NCBI RefSeq assembly: GCF_001742225.1
Contig: NZ_CP017077.1
Coordinates: 310,001-374,000, forward strand
Length of the DNA: 64,000 bases
Source: Novosphingobium resinovorum
GTDB taxonomy: Bacteria > Pseudomonadota > Alphaproteobacteria > Sphingomonadales > Sphingomonadaceae
Direction: 5' to 3'
This document shows positions 25,097 to 32,851 of this stretch, one piece after another (within the stretch, counting starts at the first letter, position 1; every line of letters starts with the position of its first letter). The translations under genes were made by a program, and so were the position numbers. The notes under the pieces were generated by a model. That model saw only the letters and a program-made list of their open reading frames with translations, was not told where the DNA came from and ran no database searches.

Positions 25097-25857
25097 TCCC
25101 CAGCACCATCGTGGCCGCGCCTTCCCACCCGGCTCCGGCCGGGCCGGGGCTGGCGTTTCTCGTCGGCACGACCATCATACTCGCCGGCATTTTGTTGTGG
25201 TGGCTACTGTCCGGCGAACGGGCGCGGCAGGGCTATCGACTGCCGCTGGTCTTTGCCGGCACGGCGTTGTCGGCGGTGCTGATCGAGCCCATCTTCGACA
25301 ACACCTTGCTCTACTGGTATCCGCCGGTGAACGATCTGGCGTTCTTCCGCGGCTACGACCGGACTATCCCGTATTACGTACCGTTAGGCTACGCGTGGTT
25401 CTTCGGCGGAACCGCCTACCTGCTCGCGCGCGTGTTTGCCGCAGGGACCAGCTACGCCCGCGTGTGGCGGCTGTTCGCGGGTACCGTCGTGGTCGACTGG
25501 CTGGCCGTGTCGATATGCGAGTGGTGCGACCTGAGCGCGTTCTACGGGCGGCAGCCGTTCCATATGTTCGGCTCGCCGCTGTGGTTCTCGTTCTGCGACG
25601 CCACGGGCGCTTTTGTCCTGGCCGCCGCATTGAGAGCGTTCGACAGGCATCTCACCGGCGGACGCCAGGCCTGGCTCCTGCTCCTGCCGACGTTCACGTA
25701 CGGTGGGACGCTTGGGGCGGTGACGGCGCCGATCGCGCTGGCGCTCAATTCGGGATGGCCCGCGGCCCTGCTGTGGGCGGCGGGTGGTGCGACGATGGCG
25801 CTGTGCATGGTCGCCATCCACGCCATCGCGCTCTACGCGGCGCGCGCTAAGCCCTGA
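25093..25857 (+). CDS. Polytopic membrane protein of unknown function
   Basis: 254-aa protein I do not recognise with confidence. The start is GTG 25093, overlapping the hydratase stop (GTGA), so it is translationally coupled to the beta-oxidation operon. About seven hydrophobic segments are visible, the first at GLAFLVGTTIILAGILLWW. Between segments are polar or aromatic motifs: LIEPIFDNTLLYWYPPVND, YYVPLGYAWFFGG, SICEWCDLSAFYGRQPF and GSPLWFSFCDATGAF. Conserved-looking Glu, Asp, Trp and Tyr residues within or beside membrane segments hint at an enzyme rather than a transporter. AveC-like spirocyclase-family membrane proteins have a vaguely similar E-P...D...W-Y-P..N and WFFGG layout, but this is a weak impression. 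It ends inside a terminator hairpin. Confidence 0.75.
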   Translation: MIPSTIVAAPSHPAPAGPGLAFLVGTTIILAGILLWWLLSGERARQGYRLPLVFAGTALSAVLIEPIFDNTLLYWYPPVNDLAFFRGYDRTIPYYVPLGYAWFFGGTAYLLARVFAAGTSYARVWRLFAGTVVVDWLAVSICEWCDLSAFYGRQPFHMFGSPLWFSFCDATGAFVLAAALRAFDRHLTGGRQAWLLLLPTFTYGGTLGAVTAPIALALNSGWPAALLWAAGGATMALCMVAIHAIALYAARAKP

Positions 25858-25872
25858 CTCGCCGAGTCAGGG
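25852..25872. terminator. Terminator hairpin between convergent operons
   Basis: Perfect 9-bp stem (CCCTGACTC, loop GCC, GAGTCAGGG) that contains the stop codon of the membrane protein and lies 11 bp from the convergent SDR stop at 25883. Confidence 0.7.
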
Positions 25873-25882
25873 TCGCTCCATT

Positions 25883-26659
25883 TCAGCCGCAGCCGACGAC
25901 CCCGCCGTCGACCGGAATCTGCGCTCCGGTGACGTAAGCGCCCGCGCGCGAGCACAGGAACACGACGATCCCGGCGATGTCCTCGGGCGTGCCCAGGCGC
26001 TTCATCGGAATATGCGCCAGCAGCGCGGGGTCGACGACGTCTTCGTCGCGCATGTGCGCGGTCATCTTGGTCGGGAAGAAGCCCGGGATCACCGCGTTGA
26101 CGGTGATGTTGCGGCTCGCCAGGTCGCCCGCCAGATCGCGGCTCATCATATGGACGGCGGCTTTGCTGGCGGCGTAGCTGTAGGCGCTCAGCCGCTCGGT
26201 CTTCATACCGGCCACCGAGCCGATGTTGACGATCCGCGCCGGATCGAGCGGCGTGCCCGAAGCGCCCAGTTCGGGAAGCAGTTCGCGGATCATGGTGAAA
26301 GGGGTCTGGACGTTGACCGCCATGACGCCGGGCCAGGCCTTGTCGGGGAAGGTATCGATGTCCCCGCCCCAGGTCTTGCCGGCGTTGTTCACCAGGATAT
26401 GGCACCCGCCCAGCGCTTCGCGGTACCGCGCGACGAGATCGACTGCCGCTTCCGGGGTCGACAAGTCCGCCGGCAGCGCGACGCAGGCGCCCAGCGCGCT
26501 CATCTCCTGCGCGGCGGCTTCGCAGATCTCAGCCTTGCGCGAGGTGATCGCGACCGTGGCGCCGGCATTGAGCAGGCCCTCCGCGATCATCCGCCCCAGC
26601 CCCTGGGCGCCGCCGGTGACGAGCGCCTTGCGGCCGGCAAGACTGAACAGGTCGCTCAC
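25883..26659 (-). CDS. Short-chain dehydrogenase/reductase
   Basis: 258-aa classical SDR, similar in length and end sequence to the SDR at 12788. Cofactor motif TGGAQGLG, VNNAGKTW, serine in NIGSVAGMK, catalytic YAASK and terminal PVDGGVVG. The start is ATG 26659, overlapping the quinone-reductase stop by 4 bp. Second gene of a two-gene minus-strand operon under palindrome site 6. It likely oxidises a hydroxyl group on a ring or side chain; the exact substrate is unknown. Confidence 0.88.
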   Translation of the reverse strand: MSDLFSLAGRKALVTGGAQGLGRMIAEGLLNAGATVAITSRKAEICEAAAQEMSALGACVALPADLSTPEAAVDLVARYREALGGCHILVNNAGKTWGGDIDTFPDKAWPGVMAVNVQTPFTMIRELLPELGASGTPLDPARIVNIGSVAGMKTERLSAYSYAASKAAVHMMSRDLAGDLASRNITVNAVIPGFFPTKMTAHMRDEDVVDPALLAHIPMKRLGTPEDIAGIVVFLCSRAGAYVTGAQIPVDGGVVGCG

Positions 26660-27657
26660 ATCGTCACCACGATCTTGCCGAACTTGTGCGCATCGCGCAG
26701 GTGGAGCAGTGCCTCCCTGGCCTGTGCCAGCGGGTACGTCGCCTCGATCACCGGCTTGATCGCGTGTTCCTGCGCGAAAGCCAGCATGTCCCTGAAGTCC
26801 TGCGGATCGCCCACCTGGCTGCCGACGATGCTGGCGCTCTTGAGGAAGATGTCGGTGGCGTTGAACTTGATCTCGTTACCGGCGGTGGAGCCATAGATCA
26901 CGATCCGCGCGCCCGGCTTGATCGCACGCACGTAGTTCGCGAAGCTGGGCGAGGGCGCGCCGTCGAGGACCACGTCGATGCCGCCGGTCAGCTTGCCCAC
27001 CTGCTTGCGCCAGTCGGGGTTGGTGTAGAGCAGGCCGCCCTTGGCGCCCATCGCGATGGCGCGGTCGATCACCTCCTGGCTTTCGCCGGTGACGTAGACG
27101 TTGGCGCCCTTGGCCACCGCGAAGGCGAGGCCGAACGTGGCGACGCCGCCGCCCACCCCGCTTATCAGCAGCGTCTCGCCGGCCTGGAGCCGGCCCTTGA
27201 ACATGAGCGCGCGCCACGAGGTGAGCGCCGTCAGCGGCATCGCCCCGGCTTCCTCGAAGCTCATGAAGGCGGGCTTGGGCGCAAGGTTCTCCGCAGGAAC
27301 GCAGATGTACTGCGCGATCGTGCCGGCGAACGGCATCCCTAGCAGGCCGAAGTCTGCAGCCGGCGCATGGCGATCCGGCCCCCAGTTGCGCGCCGGGTAC
27401 AGCACCACTTCGTCGCCTTCCGCCACGCCCGAAACGCCTTCGCCGATCATGTCGACCACGCCCGCGCCGTCGCAGCCCAGCGTCGCGGGCAGGGTCATGC
27501 CGGGGTATTGGCCATGCGTAACGAACAGTTCGCGGTGATTGACCGAGGCGGCGTGGATCGCGACGCGCACTTCGCCGGGACCGGGCACCGGCGTCTCGAC
27601 ATCGGTGACGACGGCAGCCTCGGGACCGTCCGCCTTGTCGAGATAGAGAGCCTTCAT
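26656..27657 (-). CDS. MDR-family NADPH:quinone oxidoreductase-like enzyme
   Basis: 333-aa medium-chain dehydrogenase/reductase of the quinone-oxidoreductase branch. It has the N-terminal GroES-like domain (PVPGPGEVRVAIHAASVNHREL, GCDGAGVVDMIGEGV) and a Rossmann domain with the nucleotide motif SGVGGGVATFGLAFA. The Cys/His-Glu ligands of zinc alcohol dehydrogenases are not in their usual places, which favours a zinc-free enoyl- or quinone-reducing enzyme. The start is ATG 27657. It is divergent from the LuxR regulator, with palindrome site 6 between them, 83 bp upstream of its start. Confidence 0.87.
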   Translation of the reverse strand: MKALYLDKADGPEAAVVTDVETPVPGPGEVRVAIHAASVNHRELFVTHGQYPGMTLPATLGCDGAGVVDMIGEGVSGVAEGDEVVLYPARNWGPDRHAPAADFGLLGMPFAGTIAQYICVPAENLAPKPAFMSFEEAGAMPLTALTSWRALMFKGRLQAGETLLISGVGGGVATFGLAFAVAKGANVYVTGESQEVIDRAIAMGAKGGLLYTNPDWRKQVGKLTGGIDVVLDGAPSPSFANYVRAIKPGARIVIYGSTAGNEIKFNATDIFLKSASIVGSQVGDPQDFRDMLAFAQEHAIKPVIEATYPLAQAREALLHLRDAHKFGKIVVTM

Positions 27658-27739
27658 GGTCGACCTTTCCTGATTTGGGCCCCGATTTGGGGGGGCATCC
27701 TCGATTATCGGCATGGACACTGTTCGCCGTGCCTGATGT

Positions 27740-27755
27740 CCTATCTGCGGATAGG
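27740..27755. promoter_or_regulatory. Recurrent palindrome site 6 (perfect CCTATC-TGCG-GATAGG)
   Basis: Perfect copy of the 16-bp palindrome in the 189-bp gap between the quinone-reductase operon (83 bp from its ATG) and the LuxR gene (92 bp from its ATG). Its presence beside a regulator makes that regulator the first candidate binder. Confidence 0.65.
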
Positions 27756-27846
27756 GAAAGCGCTTGCATTTAAGATTTTGGTGCGTGAAATATATTCCGA
27801 ATAAAAAACGAATCGGAAAGATTCGCGAGTTCTCGGGAGAGACGAG

Positions 27847-30540
27847 ATGAATGTTGTGCCAACAACGATTCTGCCGCCGCAGGCGGCGCGTACGGTAGTG
27901 AGCCGCCGCGCGATCGAAGATCTGACGGACAAGGTATCGCAATCCCGGCTGACGGCGGTTTCCGCCCCGGCGGGCAGCGGCAAGACCACCGCGATGCTCT
28001 ATTGGGCCGAACGGCTGCGCGATCAGCGTCGCCCGGTGCTGTGGCTGGCGGCGCGCGCCGGGATCGGTGGCAAGGCTTCGTTCCTCCAGGCGCTGAAAGC
28101 GGCGGGCACGGCAGCCGGTCTGGACTGGGAAGGGCTTCCGGTCTCGGCTCCGGACGAGGCGTGGCTGCGCACCCTGGCGGCCGCGCAAGGCCCCAGGCTG
28201 GCGGTCATGATCGACGATGCCCAACTGCTCGACACGCCGACGCTCGAATTCATCGCCCAGCTTTCCGCCAGCGCGCGCGATGCCATGACGATCGTGGTCG
28301 CCGCGCGCGGGGCGATCGGCCTGCCGCTCGCCAGGATCCGCGCGCTGGGCTTCCTCGTCGAAGTGGGCAACGCGGACCTGTCGTTCACGCTGGGCGAGGC
28401 GACCGAGCTGATCACCCGCACCGTCGGCGTTCCGGTCGACACGCAGGCGCTGGGCGAGATCGTGCGCGACACGCAAGGCTGGGTCTCGGGCATCGTCATC
28501 GCCTGCGAACTGTATCGGCGACAAGGCCTGGGTTCGAGCACCTTGCAGATCACCGGCCTGCGCCCGGAGTTTGCCGAATATTTCCATGAGGAAGTGCTGA
28601 CGCAGCAGCAGGACGACGTGCGCCGCTTCCTCGTCGACACCTCGATCCTGGACGAACTGACGCCGTCTGCCTGCGCCGCCGTGACCGGGGACGAGAACGC
28701 CCGGACGATGCTCGACCAGGTGTTCCGCCAGGGCCTGTTCCTCAACGCCGTGGACGAGGAGCGCGGCCGCTATTGCTACCATCGGCTGTTTCGCGAGATG
28801 GTGCTTGGCCGCTTGATGGACCGGGCGCCGTCGCGGGCCGCGGTGATGCACCGCCGCGCGAGCCTGCACTTTGCGAAACAGGGCGAACTGCAGATCGCCA
28901 TCGAGCATGCCCGCCTCAGCGGCGACGCTGAATTCCTCGCCGATCAGCTCGATCGCCTTGCTGATCCGCTGATCTATTCGGGATATCTGTACCGTATCGA
29001 CGAACTTGGCGCGGAGCTGCCCTGGCCGCTGCTCGAACGGCGCCCCAGCCTGCTGCTCGCGCTGGCCTGGCGGCGCATCCGGCAGCTTGCGTTCGCTTCG
29101 GCCGACCGTTTCATCGCCGCGGCCCAAAAGGCCCGTGACGATCAGCACGCGGCGGGGAGCATTTCCGACCACGATGCCGATCGGCTCCAGCTCATCATCC
29201 GCCACCGCCTGGTCATGCTCCACGCCGCCCGCGACGACATGGTCAGTGTCGAGGCGGATGCCGAAGTGCTGCTGCGCGAACTCGACGAAGGCCATGCCTA
29301 TCTGAACTGCACGCTGCTGGCGCAACTGATGTCGGCGCGCCGCGAACTCTATCATTTCAGCGACATGCTCAAGCTGGAGGCCGAAACGCGGGTCGCCCTG
29401 GCGCGCCCGGGTTCGGGTTTCGCCTCGATCGCGCTCAAGGCGTCCGTTGCGCCGACGCTGATGGCGCAGGGCAAGACGCAGTTCGCCCGGCGTTTCCTCG
29501 AAGAAGCCCTGAACCTGGCCCACCAGATCCACGGCGAAGGATCGGGGCTGGCGGCGCTGCCGGCGCTGCCGCTGGCCGAACTGCTCTACGACGCCAACGA
29601 CGTCGACGGCGCCGCAGCGCTGGTGGACACTTATCTGCCGGTGGTGCGCGAATGGGCGTTCGCGGACCAGATGGCCTCGGGCTATCTGGTGAACGCGCGT
29701 CTTCGTGCCGCGCGCGGGGACCTTCCCGGCGCGCTGTCCACCCTCAACGATGCGCACCTCGTGGCGATCGAGTGCGGGCTGGAGCGCCTGCGCGCCATCG
29801 TGGTGGCGGAGGAAGTGCGGCTGCTGGTCAAGGCGGGGCAAGTCGAGGAGGCGGAGCGCCATTTCCTCGCCGGCGACCCCCAGATCGATGGCGAGCCGAT
29901 CCCGACACTGCGCCCCACCCGCCGCAACGAGAGCATCGCCATCGCCTGGCTGCGCATCGAAATGCAGCGCCACCGGCTGGGACGCGCGCGCAAGGTCGCC
30001 TATCGCTGGCTCGAATTCGTCAAGCGCAGCGGCGCGACGCGGTCGGCCGTCACCTTCGAATTCTTGCTTGCCGAGATCGCGGTGCTGCAGGGCAACCGTT
30101 CGGAAGCGCGCCGGGCGGTCCGCGCTGCCGTGGAAATGGCGGAGCCGGCGGGATGGGTACGCATGTTCCTCGATGAAGGCGAAGTGATCGCATCGCTGCT
30201 GGTCGAAGCCTATTCGACCGGACCGGACCTCGACACCCCGGCGGACCGTTTCGCGGTGAGCCTGGTCTCGCTGATGCGGGCAGGGCCGAAAGTGCGCACC
30301 GACGAAGAGGACGAGGAAGACGAGGAAGACGACTTCGGCCTCACCGGACGCCTTGCCAACCGCGAGGTCGATATCCTCACCATGGTGGGCGGCGGCCTGC
30401 GCAACCGCGAGATCGGCGACCGGCTGGGCCTGACCGAGGGCACGGTCAAGTGGTACATGCAGCAGATCTACGACAAGCTCGGGGTGCGCCGCCGTCCCCA
30501 GGCGGTCCTTCGCGCCCGCCAGCTCGGCATCCTGCCGTAA
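27847..30540 (+). CDS. LuxR-family regulator of the large ATP-binding (MalT-like) type
   Basis: 897-aa signal-transducing ATPase regulator. Walker A is APAGSGKT (about 40-47), Walker B LAVMIDDAQLL (about 118-128). A long helical repeat region, probably TPR-like, fills the middle (about 330-800). An acidic run DEEDEEDEEDD near 820 acts as linker, and the C-terminal GerE-type HTH starts at GRLANREVDILTMVGGGLRNREI and ends RARQLGILP. MalT-like proteins bind an inducer and ATP, oligomerise and activate promoters at a fixed distance. The start is ATG 27847 after GGGAGAGACGAG. It lies centrally among catabolic operons that share the CCTATC palindrome, including one in its own promoter, so it is the leading candidate master activator. 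Confidence 0.9.
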   Translation: MNVVPTTILPPQAARTVVSRRAIEDLTDKVSQSRLTAVSAPAGSGKTTAMLYWAERLRDQRRPVLWLAARAGIGGKASFLQALKAAGTAAGLDWEGLPVSAPDEAWLRTLAAAQGPRLAVMIDDAQLLDTPTLEFIAQLSASARDAMTIVVAARGAIGLPLARIRALGFLVEVGNADLSFTLGEATELITRTVGVPVDTQALGEIVRDTQGWVSGIVIACELYRRQGLGSSTLQITGLRPEFAEYFHEEVLTQQQDDVRRFLVDTSILDELTPSACAAVTGDENARTMLDQVFRQGLFLNAVDEERGRYCYHRLFREMVLGRLMDRAPSRAAVMHRRASLHFAKQGELQIAIEHARLSGDAEFLADQLDRLADPLIYSGYLYRIDELGAELPWPLLERRPSLLLALAWRRIRQLAFASADRFIAAAQKARDDQHAAGSISDHDADRLQLIIRHRLVMLHAARDDMVSVEADAEVLLRELDEGHAYLNCTLLAQLMSARRELYHFSDMLKLEAETRVALARPGSGFASIALKASVAPTLMAQGKTQFARRFLEEALNLAHQIHGEGSGLAALPALPLAELLYDANDVDGAAALVDTYLPVVREWAFADQMASGYLVNARLRAARGDLPGALSTLNDAHLVAIECGLERLRAIVVAEEVRLLVKAGQVEEAERHFLAGDPQIDGEPIPTLRPTRRNESIAIAWLRIEMQRHRLGRARKVAYRWLEFVKRSGATRSAVTFEFLLAEIAVLQGNRSEARRAVRAAVEMAEPAGWVRMFLDEGEVIASLLVEAYSTGPDLDTPADRFAVSLVSLMRAGPKVRTDEEDEEDEEDDFGLTGRLANREVDILTMVGGGLRNREIGDRLGLTEGTVKWYMQQIYDKLGVRRRPQAVLRARQLGILP

Positions 30541-30578
30541 CGGCCTCGGGCGCGATCGGCCGCGGTCGCGCCCGTCAT

Positions 30579-30594
30579 CCTATCGAAGGATAGA
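30579..30594. promoter_or_regulatory. Recurrent palindrome site 7 (CCTATC-GAAG-GATAGA)
   Basis: 16-bp element with one mismatch, 39 bp after the LuxR stop and 52 bp before ATG 30646 of the BKACE gene. Confidence 0.6.
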
Positions 30595-30645
30595 TTGCCG
30601 CGAACGGGGGGCCTGCCAAGGCCACCCGGCGCGAAAGGAATTGTC

Positions 30646-31575
30646 ATGGCCAAACGTAAAGTCATCATCAGCTGCGCCGTCACCGGCGCCATTCATACCC
30701 CGTCGATGTCGCCCCACTTGCCCGTCACCGCCGAGGAGATTGCGGAATCGGCGATCGGCGCCGCCGAAGCGGGCGCGGCGATCATCCACCTCCACGCGCG
30801 CAATCCCGTCGATGGCCGCCCCGATCAAAACCCCGACTTGTTCGAGCCTTTCCTGAAGGTCATCCGCCAGCGCAGCGACGCGGTCATCAACCTGACCACC
30901 GGCGGCCACCCGTCGATGACGGTGGAGGAGCGCATCCGCCCGGCAAAGACGTTTGCGCCCGAAGTCGCCAGCCTCAACATGGGCACCATGGGCTTCGGCC
31001 TGTTCCCGATGCTCGACCGCTACAAGGACTTCAAGCACGCGTGGGAACCCGCCGCGCTCGAGGCGTCGCGCGATCTTGTGTTCAAGAACACCTATGCCGA
31101 CATCGAGCACCTGCTGACCACGCTGTCGCCCCTGGGCACGCGTTTCGAATTCGAGTGCTACGACACCAGCCACCTCTACAATCTCAAGTATTTCCTCGAT
31201 CGCGGGCTGGTTAAGGCGCCGCTGTTCATCCAGACCTGCTTCGGCATCCTGGGCGGCATCGGCGGCCATCCCGACGATGTCATGCACATGAAGCGCACCG
31301 CCGATCGCCTGTTCGGCGACCAGTACGAGTGGTCGGTGCTGGGCGCGGGCGCGCGCCAGATGGGGATCGTCGCGATGGCCGCCTCGATGGGCGGGAACGT
31401 CCGCGTCGGTCTGGAGGATTCGCTGTGGGGCGGCCGGGGGCGGCTGGCCGAGACGAACGCCGAGCAGGTCCGCACCGCGCGGCAGATCATCGAAGGGATG
31501 GGCCTGGAAATCGCCACGCCCGCCGAGGCGCGCGCGATGCTCGATCTCAAGGGCGCGGACCGGACCAACATCTGA
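30646..31575 (+). CDS. BKACE-family (DUF849) beta-keto acid cleavage enzyme
   Basis: 309-aa TIM-barrel zinc enzyme. Family members condense a beta-keto acid with acetyl-CoA to give acetoacetate and a new CoA ester. Zinc-ligand pair H48-L-H50 in AAIIHLHAR, LTTGGHPSM, FECYDTSHLYNL and the late Glu in VRVGLEDSLWGGRGRLAETN all fit. The start is ATG 30646 after AAAGGAATTGTC; an earlier in-frame start at 30595 falls next to the palindrome and is unlikely. Its stop overlaps the racemase gene (TGATG), so a CoA-thioester product may pass directly to the racemase or transferase. Confidence 0.88.
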   Translation: MAKRKVIISCAVTGAIHTPSMSPHLPVTAEEIAESAIGAAEAGAAIIHLHARNPVDGRPDQNPDLFEPFLKVIRQRSDAVINLTTGGHPSMTVEERIRPAKTFAPEVASLNMGTMGFGLFPMLDRYKDFKHAWEPAALEASRDLVFKNTYADIEHLLTTLSPLGTRFEFECYDTSHLYNLKYFLDRGLVKAPLFIQTCFGILGGIGGHPDDVMHMKRTADRLFGDQYEWSVLGAGARQMGIVAMAASMGGNVRVGLEDSLWGGRGRLAETNAEQVRTARQIIEGMGLEIATPAEARAMLDLKGADRTNI

Positions 31576-32669
31576 TGGAGGAAGCGAGGGGGCCGCTCGC
31601 CGGCATCCGCATCGTCGAGATCGACGCGATCGGTCCGGTTCCGCTCGCCGCGATGCTGCTGGCGGACCTCGGCGCCGACGTCGTGCGGGTCGCCCGCCCG
31701 GCCAGCGCGGGGGCAGGTGCGTGGGAGGACGTCGGCGGCGATATCCTCCACCGCAGCCGGGCGGTGACGCATCTCGATCTCAAGCAGGACGCCGACCGGG
31801 CCCGGCTGCTCGACCTGATCGCCCATGCCGACGGGCTGATCGAGGGGTACCGGCCGGGGGTGATGGAGCGCCTCGGGGTGGGGCCCGATGCCTGCCTCGA
31901 ACGCAATCCCCGCCTCGTCTTCGGGCGCATGACCGGGTGGGGCCAGTCCGGGCCGCTGGCGCTGCGCGCCGGGCACGACATCAATTACCTGGCGATCACC
32001 GGCGCGCTCCATGCGATGGGCGAAAAGGGCGCGCCGCCGCCGGTCCCGCTCAACCTCGTGGGCGATTACGGCGGCGGCACGATGTTCCTCGTCATGGGCA
32101 TGCTCAGTGCCTTGCTGGCAGCGCAGCGCACCGGACGGGGGCAGGTGGTCGACGCGTGCATCGGCGATGGCGTGGCCTCTCTCATGAGCCTTTTCTTCGC
32201 CTGGCAGCCCAAGGGCCTGTGGCAGGATGCGCCGGCGTCCAACTTGCTCGACGGGGCCGCCCCGTTCTATCGCAGCTACGCCTGCGCGGACGGGCGCCAT
32301 GTCGCCGTCGGCTGCCTGGAGCCCAAGTTCTTCGCGCAGATGCTGATCGGGTTGGGCCTGTCGGACCACGATTACGACCAGAACGACCGCACCGCGTGGC
32401 CCGCCATGGAGGCGGACTTCGCGGCAGTGTTCGCCACCCGCCCGCGCGACGAATGGGCGGCGGTGTTCGAGCCGACCGATGCCTGCGTGACGCCGATCCT
32501 GTCGATGGCGGAAGCGCCGCACCACCCCCACAACCGGGCGCGCGGCACGTTCGTCGAGCGCGGCGGGTTTGCGCATCCGGCACCCGCGCCGCGCCTGTCG
32601 GGCACGCCTGGCCAAATCGGCGAACCACGCGTGGTCGACATCGCGCAGGCGATACGGGACTGGTCCTGA
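31575..32669 (+). CDS. CaiB/BaiF CoA-transferase family protein, alpha-methylacyl-CoA racemase-like
   Basis: 364-aa family III CoA-transferase fold. The stretch RAGHDINYLAITGALHAMG with H134 and the LVGDYGGGTMFL motif with D164 match the His/Asp base pair of alpha-methylacyl-CoA racemases rather than the Asp nucleophile of formyl-CoA transferases, so 2-methylacyl-CoA epimerisation is the favoured reaction. Such racemases prepare steroid, bile-acid or isoprenoid side chains for beta-oxidation. The start ATG 31575 shares its A with the BKACE stop. Second gene of the operon under palindrome site 7. Confidence 0.85.
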   Translation: MEEARGPLAGIRIVEIDAIGPVPLAAMLLADLGADVVRVARPASAGAGAWEDVGGDILHRSRAVTHLDLKQDADRARLLDLIAHADGLIEGYRPGVMERLGVGPDACLERNPRLVFGRMTGWGQSGPLALRAGHDINYLAITGALHAMGEKGAPPPVPLNLVGDYGGGTMFLVMGMLSALLAAQRTGRGQVVDACIGDGVASLMSLFFAWQPKGLWQDAPASNLLDGAAPFYRSYACADGRHVAVGCLEPKFFAQMLIGLGLSDHDYDQNDRTAWPAMEADFAAVFATRPRDEWAAVFEPTDACVTPILSMAEAPHHPHNRARGTFVERGGFAHPAPAPRLSGTPGQIGEPRVVDIAQAIRDWS

Positions 32670-32739
32670 TCGTAGGGTCGCGTCGGGGCGTCCGCCCTGG
32701 AAGGCAATCACGCAAGAAACAGGATCAAGGTTTACGCGG

Positions 32740-32755
32740 CCTATCGCGAGATAGG
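32740..32755. promoter_or_regulatory. Recurrent palindrome site 8 (perfect CCTATC-GCGA-GATAGG)
   Basis: Perfect 16-bp copy in the 182-bp gap before the TonB receptor, 97 bp from ATG 32852. The genes downstream run without clear terminators through the F420 module. Confidence 0.65.
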
Positions 32756-32851
32756 TGGAGAGAACCCGGCAAGGCGCGCAACTAGCGCCACCACTGGCCC
32801 CGACCCAACGATCGCGGCCGGCAACGATAACAGTATTTGGACGGGATAAAA

